Origin: Lentinula raphanica
Taxonomy: Eukaryota; Basidiomycota; Agaricomycetes; Agaricales; Omphalotaceae
Assembly: GCA_027919835.1 (NCBI GenBank)
Contig: JANVFP010000021.1
Location: 62,001-126,000 of the forward strand
DNA length: 64,000 nt
Direction: 5' to 3'
Part shown: piece by piece, positions 9,456 through 21,237 of the stretch
How the letters are laid out: each line of letters starts with the position of its first letter
Position numbering within the stretch: position 1 is the first letter of the stretch
Position numbers and translations under genes: made by a program
The notes under the pieces: model-generated
Told to the model about the DNA's origin: nothing
Databases searched by the model: none
Seen by the model: the letters and a program-made list of their open reading frames with translations, nothing else

Positions 9456-11339
9456 TCACTCCGTCAATTCATCTGGGAACACAAGGGCCTTGCGCGGTTT
9501 GGGGCATATGATCAAGTTCACGATTCCCTCACCACCTTTGACCCATCCTTGTTCCTGCTTCTCAAGCCACTCCATTCGATAGAAGTTTTGTGGCAAACCC
9601 CTCACATAGGCCTTATTGTCACTGTCCTGCCTGGTGCGAACCCGAAAGCGAGGTGGAGCTCCACGGGAGTAGCGAGTTCCAGTAGCAGACTCAGTAGGCA
9701 TTCTGACAAGCATATGACAGGCATCTAGCAGCTCAAAGAAGTGCTCGACTTCGAGTGCTCGCCAAAGGGGACGCGTAGTCTTGTACTGAGGTGTGTTCGA
9801 CATAGGAGCATCGGTGTCTTCCTCATCTGAAGACATGCCAGGTATCCCGAGGGCGTCGAAGGCAGGAAGATACTTTCGGAGCAGTGTTAGTCCATCTAAG
9901 ATGGCTCTCCGTTGTTTGAATAGCTTCAGATGTATCAGGCAATGCTCAATAGCAGATTGATACTGAGTCATACCGTGCTCTTTCTTCCATACTTCCTTCC
10001 AGACTTACCCCGTTCAACCGTTGCATCTTTGGATAACCTGGTTCGGAGGTAGTAGCCGTGAAGCGTACGGATTCGCTTCATGAAGCCTTTCTGAAGTGCC
10101 TCACGAGTGGGCTTGTCGGGAACCTTCATCAACCTATTCTGTTGAATGTACTGGACGAATACAAGAGCCGCCCCTTTGTTCCACGCAGAAGCTGGCTTGC
10201 CGTTGATATGATAGCGGAAATTGTCGACGGTACAGGGCTTAGCCACAGGATTCTTGTGAAATACGACGGCAAAATCCTTTGCCTCTTGGTCAGTAACCCT
10301 CACATCGAGGCAATACTGTCGGCCCCCCACGAGATCATCAATCCAGCCACGGATCTTTTCCTGCAGCGGTGTTATCACTTCTAACAACGAAAGATGTAGT
10401 GAGAAGAAAACACCTGTAGATCAAGCTCTTGCTTGCTCCTCGACGCTCGCTTTCTACTTTTCGGTGGCAATTCATCTTCGTCGATATCTGCATCTCCCTC
10501 CTGATCGTCAATATGTTCATTCTGATCCTCGTCGGTGTTGCTGCCCTGCTGACTGTGGACATCGTGGTATTCTTCCTCCTCTCGTTCTTCCTCCTCTTCT
10601 CCTTCTCTTTTTTTCCCCTTCTTCCGATCCCTACTAGAACAGCTGAGGCTGTAAAATCTACGCAAAGTAGTCCGATAAGTATCCACCAGGGCTTTGCAAA
10701 GTACACCGATACTCTCTCCAAGGGTCAAATCTTACCTCCGGGCAGGCCAGAAATGCTCCGGGGGCTGCTATTTTTTATATATATATATATTATTGGTATT
10801 ATTTAATTAAAAAAAAAACAGGAAAAAAAATAATATATAGCTTCGCAAAGTGGTGTGAAAGATATCACAAATGATGGGAACAGATGAAATGATGTGATGG
10901 GATCTGCGTCAATCATTTCCTTTTTGGGAAAAGGATATTTATATTGAAACCAGGGGTTACAGGGTACTACTGTATATATATGGGTGTCTAAAAATAGCAA
11001 ATATCATATACAATCCAAAAATGACCAAAACAGGGTACAGGCTATCCCAGGCACATCAAAATTGCCCAAAAAGGAAATTGGTCTAAAAATAGAACTTGAT
11101 CTCATCAGGTAGCAAAAAATCTGAAAGAAATCATAAAAATATTGAAAAAAATCAGGGTTGCCTTGATGGCCCTGGAAATGCAAAATAAAAAAAAAAACGC
11201 GACAAGTGTAAAAATTTTTATCGCTCCAAATCATACTAGATCCTCTATACATTGGGTATATATGATGTACATGCTATTTTTAGCACCCCCAGTACTCTTA
11301 GGCACCTAGAATAGCTTATATCATTCAATATATTCAGTA

Positions 11340-11760
11340 CACTCAATGCTTGTTATACTTAATACACTTAACAATGAAAGATTTTAGAACAGTATTTATG
11401 TGTGTTATACTTAACACACATAACAATGAACAGTGTTCATGTGTGTTATGCTTAACATACTTATCAATGAAAAACCTTGGATCAGTGTTGATGTGTATTA
11501 TGCTTAACATACTTAACAATAAAAAACTTCAAAACAGTGTTGATGTGTATTATACTTAACACAATTAACAATGAGAAACATCGGAACAATGTGCATATGT
11601 GTTATACTTAACACACTCAACAATGACAAAGTTAAAACAGTGTTCATGTGTGTTGTACTGATACACTCAACAATGCAAAAACTTGGAACAATGTTACTGC
11701 ATGTTATACTCAACATACTGAACTCATTACACTTATAACACTTAACATACTTCATCAGTA
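11340..11760. repeat. Minisatellite array, left arm of element 2
   Basis: Diverged copies of the 55-57-bp unit found in element 1 (AACACACTTAACAATGAAA core). Confidence 0.65.
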
Positions 11761-12599
11761 ACTATAACACACCAGCAATAGAACATTGTTATACTATAAC
11801 ACATATATAACAACGAGTTTTGGGCGCTTATGGGCGCTTATTTTGAGTTTTTGAGTTGAAATTCATTCATACCACACTCAATAATTTTTGTGTGGGGTTT
11901 ATACTGTGTAAAGATGTTGTTTATATCATACTACACTAGATACAATTCGGAGAACCCAAATTTACAGCTTGTGGGACTGGCTATATCATGATCTTTTATT
12001 ATCCAACAGTGTTTTGTGTAAATGACAATGCATATGTCCATGTAATGCAAGGATACTGATGCTGGTTCATGAGGGAATCACTCCTACAGTCTACTAAAAG
12101 AGTCTGGACATGGTTCAGATACTCAGTATGACTATTGGACTCTGTGATATACATGTATCTATTTTATGTACACAATGGATGGCTACAGTTCCATGTAACA
12201 ATATATGTTATGTTCAATGATCCAGATTACAGATCTCTTAGCTGTATCACATACAGTGAGCATAGAATGGATTGTAGGATGACTCTTTTCATTACCCAGT
12301 GGCAATTTGACTTCATAACATGGGTGTATGCATTGTGATTTACACAAAGCACTGTTAAATCACAGAAGATCACAATATAGCCAGTCCCACAGGCTGTAAA
12401 TTTGGGTTCTCCGAATTGTATCTAGTGTAGTATGATATAAACAACATCTTTACACAGTATAAACCCCACACAAAAATTATTGAGTGTGGTATGAATGAAT
12501 TTCAACTCAAAAACTCAAAATAAGCGCCCATAAGCGCCCAAAACTCGTTGTTATATATGTGTTATAGTATAACAATGTTCTATTGCTGGTGTGTTATAG

Positions 12600-13030
12600 T
12601 TACTGATGAAGTATGTTAAGTGTTATAAGTGTAATGAGTTCAGTATGTTGAGTATAACATGCAGTAACATTGTTCCAAGTTTTTGCATTGTTGAGTGTAT
12701 CAGTACAACACACATGAACACTGTTTTAACTTTGTCATTGTTGAGTGTGTTAAGTATAACACATATGCACATTGTTCCGATGTTTCTCATTGTTAATTGT
12801 GTTAAGTATAATACACATCAACACTGTTTTGAAGTTTTTTATTGTTAAGTATGTTAAGCATAATACACATCAACACTGATCCAAGGTTTTTAATTGATAA
12901 GTATGTTAAGCATAACACACATGAACACTGTTCATTGTTATGTGTGTTAAGTATAACACACATAAATACTGTTCTAAAATCTTTCATTGTTAAGTGTATT
13001 AAGTATAACAAGCATTGAGTGTACTGAATA
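12600..13030. repeat. Minisatellite array, right arm of element 2
   Basis: Inverted counterpart of the array at 11340-11760. Confidence 0.65.
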
Positions 13031-15237
13031 TATTGAATGATATAAGCTATTCTAGGTGCCTAAGAGTACTGGGGGTGCTAAAAATAGCATGTACATCATA
13101 TATACCCAATGTATAGATGATCTAGTATGATTTGGAGCGATAAAATTTTTTTACACTTGTCGCGTATTTTTTTTATTTTGCATTTCCAGGGCCATCAAGG
13201 CAACCCTGATTTTTTTCACTATTTTTATGATTTTTTTCAGATTTTTTGCTACCTGATGAGATCAAGTTCTATTTTTAGACCAATTTCCTTTTTGGGCAAT
13301 TTTGATGTGCCTGGGATAGCCTGTACCCTGTTTTGGTCATTTTTGGATTGTATATGATATTTGCTATTTTTAGACACCCATATATATACAGTAGTACCCT
13401 GTAACCCCTGGTTTCAATATAAATATCCTTTTCCCAAAAAGGAAATGATTGACGCAGATCCCATCACATCATTTCATCTGTTCCCATCATTTGTGATATC
13501 TTTCACACCACTTTGCGAAGCTATATATTATTTTTTTCCTGTTTTTTTTTAATTAAATAATACCAATAATATATATATATAATAAAAAATAGCAGCCCCC
13601 GGAGCATTTCTGGCCTGCCCGGAGGTAAGATTTGACCCTTGGAGAGAGTATCGGTGTACTTTGCAAAGCTCTGGTGGATACTTATCGAACTACTTTGCGT
13701 AGATTTTACAGCTACAGGTGACTAGAACTAGTCGAAGGTTCATCATGAGTGCTGGTTCCTTCTTTGTAATTGGGACGATGGCAGGACTTCCCATCCAGCC
13801 TGGCTTCGAGTCGGTTGAGAAGATGCGCCTGGATCGCCTGATTCTTGTTCAAGCCCTCGATGGATTGAGTAAGCTCTTTGACGCTCGATGTAAGACCAGT
13901 AAAGCCGGATGTTATCGACGTCTTCACCGCTTCTTTGATTGCTTTGACCTGAGCTTCTTTGATATCCGCCAGTAGCTGTGCATTGGCATCCATCATCTGC
14001 TGTACAACTTGTTCATTGGCTTGTAGAACCTTGTCCTCGAGGGCTGCGAGGCATTTGTCGAATACCTCCTCAATCTAGGTAAATTCAGTGTGTAAATGAC
14101 GGAATTCGATGCCCAGTCAGCCCATACATACGGTTTCAGCAGATGGCTCAACAGGCGTCTCGTGGTCGCTTTCTTCACTCTCCTGATCTGAGGAGGAAGC
14201 TTCCTGAGATACAGCTGATCGAGCTATCGAAGACGATCTGCTTCGAGTAGTACGTTGAGATACACTGGGGCGAGTTGCGCGTTTGCCTTGTCGACTCTGT
14301 GTAGCCTCGATTCAGTAGTTTGTGATATTCATGATCTGAATCAACTTACTCCAACTTTCGAGCCAGACGCAGTTTGAAGCTCTTCTTCCTCAGGAACATA
14401 ACTCGGATTTTGTTGGGTAGGTGTCGCACCAGCGGCTACTGCGATGTTTCGTTTTTTCCGGACTCGAGGAGTCTTGGGGACGCCAGGCTCAGACGAAGAC
14501 TCGTCCATGGCGGACAGACAATGATCTTGTATTCTGAGTGGCTCAAACAAAGGAGGAATGGACGAGTTATGAAGGGTGAGAAATTCGAATGATCTAATCA
14601 AATTTGACATGCCAACCTTGGTCTTTGCCCTCGATTGATCCACCAGATAGACCTATAGGTTATGAGGACAGTCACATAGGAAGCCAGTTGGTATATATGT
14701 TCAATGAGTTTGAAAACGTTTGAATATTTTCTGTCATAAGTAATGGATATACATTGTACTTTGTGAGCTTGACTGCCGTAGTTCAATGTCTTTGTAGTCC
14801 TGAGCCTCATCACCATCGTCGTTTGCATACTCATGTACACTCTGGTTCCTTTGCACGATATGGGAAACCAAGTGAATATCGCTGTTTGTCTTGAGCTGTC
14901 CAGACCGGGAGTGAACAATTTGAGCGTGCGTGACGATATAGCAGCATTTGTCGGCCAAACAAAGTTGTTGTAATGTCACTGCCAACGATCAACACAGAGA
15001 TCTCGGTTTCAGGAAAAACGAAACGAACCTGTTTGAATAAAAAACCAGGCTGAATATGGTGCCATTGGGGATTATGATGTCCTTCTGTATATACTCTCGA
15101 CGAGGTCTCCGCTGCGCAAGCGCGACGGGCCACCTCTAAGACTTTGGCTGCTGCTGCCATATCAACTTTGCCGACATCCCTTCTTCCTTCCTCAACTCCT
15201 CCCAGGATCTGGCATACTCTCCTGAGTCCGGACCTTC

Positions 15238-17107
15238 TACAGAGTGCCACGATCGATAGTGGTGACCTAAAGGTGATGAGAATGAGAATAAACACAAAGT
15301 AGTAGGGTCAATAAGAACCCACCTTGAATCCGATTTTCGTCAATTTCACTTTGTCCACGAGCAATCGTCCATCGAATCGGAAAGCGGGCTTGTTCATGCT
15401 CTTGTATACCTTCTCCCAGTCGATGTCTTTGAACTCTTTCCATTCCGCGGCAATAACGATAGCCTCTGCACCTTCGCACGCCTCCAAGGAAGAAGAACAG
15501 ATCTTAACTCGCTTCTGGACTAAAGAGATGTATGAGAATTGCTTGAGTTCGTCTTCGTTGAAGGGAACGCACTGTTTTCAAGGGAGGGACTAGGACAAGC
15601 TTCCGCAAGGTCCTGCCAGATCTGAGCTTCCTCCACCTGGGGGTCATAGGGACTAATGTTCGTCTTCTCTTTCAAGAAGTCTCGAATGAGTGTAATAGCA
15701 GCGGATTCCCGAGTATCACCGGTGTCGGCCTTGAAAGCAAGACCAAGTACAGTTATGCGCTGATTCTAGGAAGTAAGAAACGACTCTTTCATCCAATGTA
15801 TGCAGTGAATGACAGACCTTGTTCGTGATGGTATTGAAAGGCGTATCGACCACCCTCTTAGCGAATCGGGACTTCTGATGCTCGTTCATCTCTACTACCT
15901 GCCTCCAGTATGCTGCAACTTCAGGCAGATGCAGGCTCTCGCTGAGATAAACGAGGTTGAGGATATCCTTCTGGAAGCAAGAACCACCGAAACCGACGCT
16001 GGCCTTGAGGAATTTCGGACCTATACGGGAATCGTACCCAATAGCGTTAGCGACCTCGTCAATGTTCGCGCCAGTCGCTTCACAAATAGCAGAGAGGGCG
16101 TTGATGGAATGAATACGTTGAGCGAGCACTGCGTTGGCTGCGAGCTAGGAAAGTTGGGAAGACCATAAGCCTACGGTCAAAATCCGCTCGCGACTGTATA
16201 AAGGAAACGGCATACATGTGTGGTGAATATATTGTGTTCATACTGCGGCCAGGAAATCGATGATTTACGGAACCCAGTGGGCGTAAACATCAGATAACGA
16301 CTGGCAGTCATCGAGACCCTCGGGAGTCTGCAGAAAACCAATGAGAACACGGTCTGGTTTGTATAAGTCGTTGATCGCTGTTCCCTCGGTGAGGAACTCG
16401 GGATTGGAAAGAATATCGAAGCAACAGGTTGGGCGATGCGTTCGCTGCAAGGATAGTGCGCATAGATTCAGCCATGCGACAGGGTACAGTGGATTTCTCG
16501 ACGACGATCTTGTTGGAGGTCGCGACTGCAGCGATTCGGCGTGTGGCGAGCTCAATGTAGCTGTTGAGCGAATATTAGTGATCGTGTTAAATCTAGCAAG
16601 GAATGATTTATACGCACTTGAGATCTGCAGCGAGCCCTGCACCTACACCGCTCTTCTTCGTGGGCGTGTTGACACTGACGAAGGTAAGATCGGCTTCTTG
16701 GATGCCTTTGTCGACGTCGGTCGAGAAGAAGAGGTTTTTGGATCGACAGGAACGGACGACATCCACCAATCCCGGTTCGTATATTGGGAGACGATAGTCT
16801 TCATCGTTCCAGGCTTTGATTCGCGCTTCGTTGAGGTCGACGATGGTTATGGTGATATCAGGACATTTCTGGGCAATAACGGCGCGTGTAGGGAAAACTC
16901 TGGTGGAGTTTAGTAAACAGACTCCAAGTCTCTGTGAGATTCATATTAACACCTACAAAGGAATACGAGTGATTGTAACAGCGAGCAGTGAGGCCTTGAA
17001 GGTGTTGAGACCACCAGGTTGAGACGTTGAGATAAGTGACGATGAAACCTGTATTGTCACACGTTCGGACTTCCCCTGGACTTCCCGATGCAAGCGATGT
17101 CACGCAT
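15238..17107 (-). pseudogene. UDP-glucose 6-dehydrogenase, decayed
   Basis: Intact UGDH oxidises UDP-glucose to UDP-glucuronate, the precursor of UDP-xylose and glucuronate-containing wall and capsule sugars. Clear family text is present: MRDIACIG at the start; [38 protein letters not shown]; the [12 protein letters not shown] block; [25 protein letters not shown]; the catalytic-Cys segment [32 protein letters not shown]; and C-terminal FRFDGRLL. Damage: the GYVGGPT nucleotide-binding loop is lost; there is a frame change before FDILSNPEF; the LWSSELSKLAANAM block has lost its N-terminal join and has TAG in place of the Lys codon (LWSSQLS*LAANAV); and two single-base C-run frame changes lie near 15585-15605. 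That is too many lesions for a working gene. Confidence 0.85.
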
Positions 17108-17141
17108 CGTGATGTTCCAATGTCTCGAGGTCACAACATCA

Positions 17142-17157
17142 CGACGTCGCGACGTCG
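17142..17157. promoter_or_regulatory. 16-bp perfect palindrome with two GACGTC cores
   Basis: CGACGTCGCGACGTCG lies 35 bp upstream of the decayed UGDH start. GACGTC is the core of CRE/ATF bZIP sites, so this could be an old regulatory site. Function is only inferred. Confidence 0.35.
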
Positions 17158-17533
17158 ATACAGATATTCTCAGGGGGATTTGTTCAAAAAAGCTCGTTGA
17201 TGTTGGGCTAAAAATTTTCTGATGATTGATTATCCTTCCTCATAACTTTTGGGTTGATAAAAAGTGGTGAATTATTTATAATTTCTGGTAATTGATATTT
17301 ATTCAATTATTCTAGAGTATATGGATAGAATTTATTAACAGGGCTAATATTTTGCCGAAGTATTTTTTAGTGAGAACTTAAATTCATATATCAGCATAAA
17401 AGAAAGGAAACAATCATGCTTGATTTTTATATCGAATCACTGTTGCATCAGCCTTTTCAGGGTGTCACAACGGTAAATTCTCCGTAGTGATATTACAAAG
17501 ATCATTGTTACTTCAAGGGTGCATGAGGGTTTT
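17158..17533. other. AT-rich spacer, nothing recognised
   Basis: Between the UGDH relic promoter and the 3' end of the thioesterase gene. No gene or structured repeat seen. Confidence 0.4.
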
Positions 17534-18290
17534 CTAGTCCACGCCTAAATCTTCGCCTTCTAACACTGTTTCTCCATCTTCTGAGAGTTTGATGTTCTTC
17601 TGCTCGTTTTTTGGCACATTAGCCAGGTGACCGTGTAGAGACAGAATGGGACCTGCCTGGTGCGTTGAAGATTTTCCAACATACTTTGTATGATCTTTTT
17701 GGATATCAGTGAGCGATACATAGGCATGAGCAAGTTCTGATTTACATCCATAGGCTACTAGTTCTCCAGCAGGATTGGTGAATTCCACACGGGTATACGC
17801 CAACGATTTGCCTACGGAAGATAGCAACGGGTCTAAGTAATCCTTCTTGGATGTATAGAAGATCGGTGCTCACCTAGGGCTGTCAACATCGCTTTCACAT
17901 GTAGAACGTCGCCTGGTTTGCCCGCGGGACGAACGAAGGAAGTCCCAATGTCAGTAGACACACCAGTCATCCAGAATCCCTTTGAAGCTACTGCTAATGA
18001 GCCTAATGTGTCGGTCATGGATAGAATGAGGCCGCCATGGACTGTAGGGATGGACTTGAGCATAAGGAAGCCCAGTAATCGGGGGAGAGATAAGTTCACA
18101 GACCTGTCTAATGAATAATAACTTCAGTAGTAATACAGAAAGCTGTAAAGCTGATACTCACTCCTACTCGATTGACTGACATCGGAAATCTGAGTATGCC
18201 TAACGCAGTGCCATGAGTATGTCGAGCGTACGGTTGTAAGTCTCAATCTTCAATGTAGCATCGACTTCTCCTGGTATTGCTCGATGAACT
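17534..18290 (-). CDS. Hotdog-fold acyl-CoA thioesterase (PaaI/THEM2-like)
   Basis: Supported exons (minus): 17694-17534, 17811-17746 and 18041-17874, preceded by an exon ending SVNRVGV at about 18170. Assembled text reads NRVGVIHGGLILSMTDTLGSLAVASKGFWMTGVSTDIGTSF.. then GKSLAYTRVEFTNPAGELVAYGYHTKYVGK, the standard 4HBT core. HGG and the Asp in SMTDT are the catalytic-loop and helix positions of the PaaI group. The family hydrolyses acyl-CoA thioesters. A short tail of about 35 residues follows (LEGEDLGVD). The 5' end is unclear: ATLKIETYN is readable near 18230-18260, but joining it needs an unusually short intron or passes a stop, so the first exon and start are not assigned. Confidence 0.72.
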
Positions 18291-18830
18291 ACTAGCTATG
18301 ACACATCATTGAATCTGGAGCATCTATGTCGAAGGGCACGAGGGCGTACATTGGGGAAACACTGTGCATCATGCCCTTTGGTGTATCTGCATGAGTATCA
18401 GAAAATCCAAGGCGAATTGGTGTCAGATTTGACCTTTGTTGGTGATGAACGATTGCCAGACCTATGTTGTTACCAATGATCAGTGTCAGTGTCAATTTTC
18501 AAGCACGTAGAGGACTTGCTCGTCGAGTAAAACGAAGACAAGCAGTCATTGGAGGTCAGGGTATGAAGCAGAATCCAGATGCTAAGTTGCAGAGGCGAGC
18601 CGCGACGCCGGTGATCCGTGGACCTCAATGATTTCCTATTTTGTAACTATTCGGGCATATTCTCGGTCACGATAAGATAAATGATTATCACTACGCCGTC
18701 AGAGGTACTTCAACCAGACTTCAACATAGATCATCGACGATTCATCATCTACAGTGGCAACATAGTAAACACGCTCATGTGGTACTGATACACTATTGGC
18801 CCTTTTCACAATAGTCAGCACGGATTAGCC

Positions 18831-21216
18831 TCAACAGTGAATCACGGCACACACCTCATTATCTGAGCGAGGACATTTAGCCTCAGCTCGAAACTCTTCG
18901 AAACCAGCCCCAAGCGTGTCCTTTGCGCCCTCAAAGTCCAGAAGTCTCATGAGCGACGTACTATCGAACATGTCGGCGAAGTCCAACGTATGTTTAAACC
19001 GGATTTCCTCGTTGGACTCGTAGTCGATATCGGGACCAGAGTCGTCCCCGAAATCGAGATCATCGATGTCGGGTGGAAAATTCTCCTGTCTCAATCTATT
19101 CATGTGGCTTTCTCTAATCCATTTTGCGACCCTCCCATTACTGAGCTTAAACCAACCTTTGGAAAAATCGTCTACATCGCGTTCCTCCACATATCGTCCA
19201 ACACGTCGCGAATGAAGCTCATGGTGAGCGTATTGCTTCAACAGCATTCGGATTTCAGGAGTCGGATGCCGTAAGAGACCGGCACCTATTCTGGTATCGA
19301 CATTGAATTGGGACATGCGATTAAGATTGCGTGAAATGCTCTCTTGAATGAATTCGAGATGGAATTCTTCGCCTTTACGTTCTACAATGAACTCAAGCAG
19401 ACGATTGAAGTATTCCTGGACGAGATCGCAAGGGAAAAAGTTGTCAGGATTGCCGCTGAGGTTGATAAGCATAGTTCTGAGAAGGGCGTTACGAAGAGGC
19501 TGACTCGATTCAAGTTCGAGTGATGCGATCGTTTCGAGCAAGTAAAATGTGATTTCTGGATGCGAGCCTGCAAAAGTGAACAACATAACCTTTGAATCCC
19601 AAAATGAGCGATTGTCCTGCTACGCATAGGGAAGAAATAGACCTTCAGGATCTCCCAAGCTCTGCCAACATCGCCCGACGCGACTGCATACGCACATTCG
19701 CGAGACCAAAGAGCATCGCGCATGAACGCGATAGAGTTGGCGAGAACCCGATCGCCCGTGGTTCGAAACCACTCCTTCTCCCTTTCAGCGGCCTCTTCAT
19801 CCTTTCGTGTCGAATTTTTCTCCTCCCCGGTAGAATCAGTTGCCTTGGCCGACCGTAGTTTGGGTTTGTCAAACGTGAGATCGACATCGTCGATTTGAGG
19901 ATCGTCAGCTAGGCCAGTCCAAGGTGTCCCCACAGGAATGGTATCAATCCACTCAGCTCCGTGAGTCTTTGAACCGCCCGCGTCATACAATACACGATAA
20001 TATGCATGTCCAGTGCTATAGCTTGAATAGAGTTTTCCAGCCATGGATTCAAGGTCTTCAATTGCTGGTAACTCGTTCTTGACTTCGAGTTCACGAAAGT
20101 ATTCATAAATATCGGATGCTCCAAAAGCAAGTCTATCAAAAGACCAGTAACGATCAGAGCTACAACGTCAAAAATCACTCTCAGCACACTGTACACAACG
20201 TACCTCCAACAGTCAAGCATTCGAGCGTCCAATACAAGGTAGGCAAGCTGAGTACCTGGGAAATAATCGATTACATCGAGGTTCGATGGATCTTCGCGGC
20301 CGATTTTGCGAGAGCTATGACCAAGCGATGATGGATCCCGGCTTAGTGGTGTACCCCAGTGAGTCTTGTAGAGCCGGCTGAGGTCCTGCGACATCGTATG
20401 CCACCACTCGAGTTGAGGTTCGATGATATCAAATCTAAGAAGCTCGTTGCCCAGAAACTGCTGATAATTCTTCAATTCCAGAAGCCTTTGGTGGGAGAGT
20501 CCATGGCTTCCGAAAGGCCATATTCGAGAGTTGAAGGAATCGGGTGTCTGACCTAGCTGCTCCAAAAATCTTCGAACAGCTGAATGGACTCGTTCAACAT
20601 CTTCGTTGTGTCTCTCGAGTCTATCAACGGTCGGGAGACAATGGAGTTTCGCCACCTGAAGAGGGAGTCGATCTATGGCTCCTTTGGTCTCATAGAGCAT
20701 GGTGACATGTTCTTTGAGATGAGCGAGTTCGGGGATCTGAGTGACGAGGGATTCCAGCCATTGTATGGTGCCTACAGTCTCGAGGTGTTTGTGATTGATC
20801 AACTTAAGGAAGAAGCGAGCATTGATCCGAGAGCGCTCGTTCTTCGAAATGCGAGCTTCCTTATCATTGAGATCGTTCACTTGAGGCGGAAAGGTTCCTT
20901 CAGCGTATTCGATGAATGTTGCTGCTATTCCAGCCGACATCCGATCGTTCTCTGGACCGTCGAGAAAGTTTGGTTGAACCTGAACATCAGCGAAGACGAC
21001 CTTTCCCCACAACTGTGGATTAGTCCCAGCAGCACGCGTCGCAAGACGTTCCTCTTCACCCAGTCCACGAAGTATGTCGTGAATAGTACTGTTTGCGGAC
21101 ATCGGTGCAGTACGGCGTTCAGAGAAGAGAAATTTGACGAAAATCTCGAAAAGAATTGTTGCGCTATCTCTGATAAGATAAGATAATTTTTCTTTCAGTC
21201 GACTGCCCAGTGCCAA
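18831..21216 (-). CDS. DUF6589-family protein
   Basis: Exons 21216-20204, 20132-19643 and 19589-18831 join in phase to 753 aa. The middle and C-terminal part show the features I know from DUF6589: SGDVGRAWEILK, then FTFAGSHPEITFYLLETIASLELE, then LRNALLRTMLINLSGNPDNFFPCDLVQEYFN, and a tail with HELHSRRVGR. The family is confined mainly to basidiomycetes, often multicopy near repeats, and has no established biochemical role. The start ATG lies only 21 bp from the opposing RIB7 start, so either the 5' end is truncated or the true start is internal (M at codon 39). Confidence 0.72.
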
Positions 21217-21237
21217 GGCTTGTTTTCAACCACATTG

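Larger units (their letters stand above)
10640..13720. mobile_element. Palindromic element 2 (3.08 kb, about 1.4-kb inverted arms, TSD)
   Basis: Same family as element 1. The ends are CAGCTGAGGCTGTAAAATC and, inverted, CACCTGTAGCTGTAAAATC. The flanks carry a 7-bp direct repeat ACTAGAA (10633-10639 and 13721-13727), extendable to 8 bp on one reading. Arms (about 10640-12065 and 12305-13720) enclose a unique centre of about 240 bp. Internal features match element 1, but the CTTCGCGAAG palindromes are decayed to CTTCGCAAAG or CTTTGCAAAG and the 70-codon frames contain stops. A 7-8-bp duplication with CA-starting ends would suit an hAT-like transposase acting in trans; none is encoded here. Confidence 0.88.
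9456..15160 (-). pseudogene. Agaricomycete hypothetical gene split by palindromic element 2
   Basis: Exons (minus): 14508-14350, 14296-14132, 14074 to 13721, [element], 10639-10414, 10360-9974 and 9923-9456. Phases agree across all introns (about 50-57 nt). Further coding-looking exons may extend the 5' end to an ATG at 15160, where joins could not be fixed. The start at 14508 has a strong context (CCGCCATGG). Product: a Ser-rich basic leader, a helical/coiled-coil segment (EEVFDKCLAALEDKVLQ..), an acidic KKREGEEEEE stretch, then a C-terminal domain with LGIPGMSSDEE and GLPQNFYRMEWL, motifs I associate with a multicopy Agaricomycete family of unknown role. Removing the element and one TSD copy restores one frame (EPSTSSSRDRKKGKK), so the break is the insertion alone. 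Confidence 0.65.

Noticed and set aside
18475..18630. 51-codon plus-strand frame ending VIRGPQ
   Set aside because: Basic and conserved-looking, but short, without an upstream exon or known family, and opposite the thioesterase 5' region.
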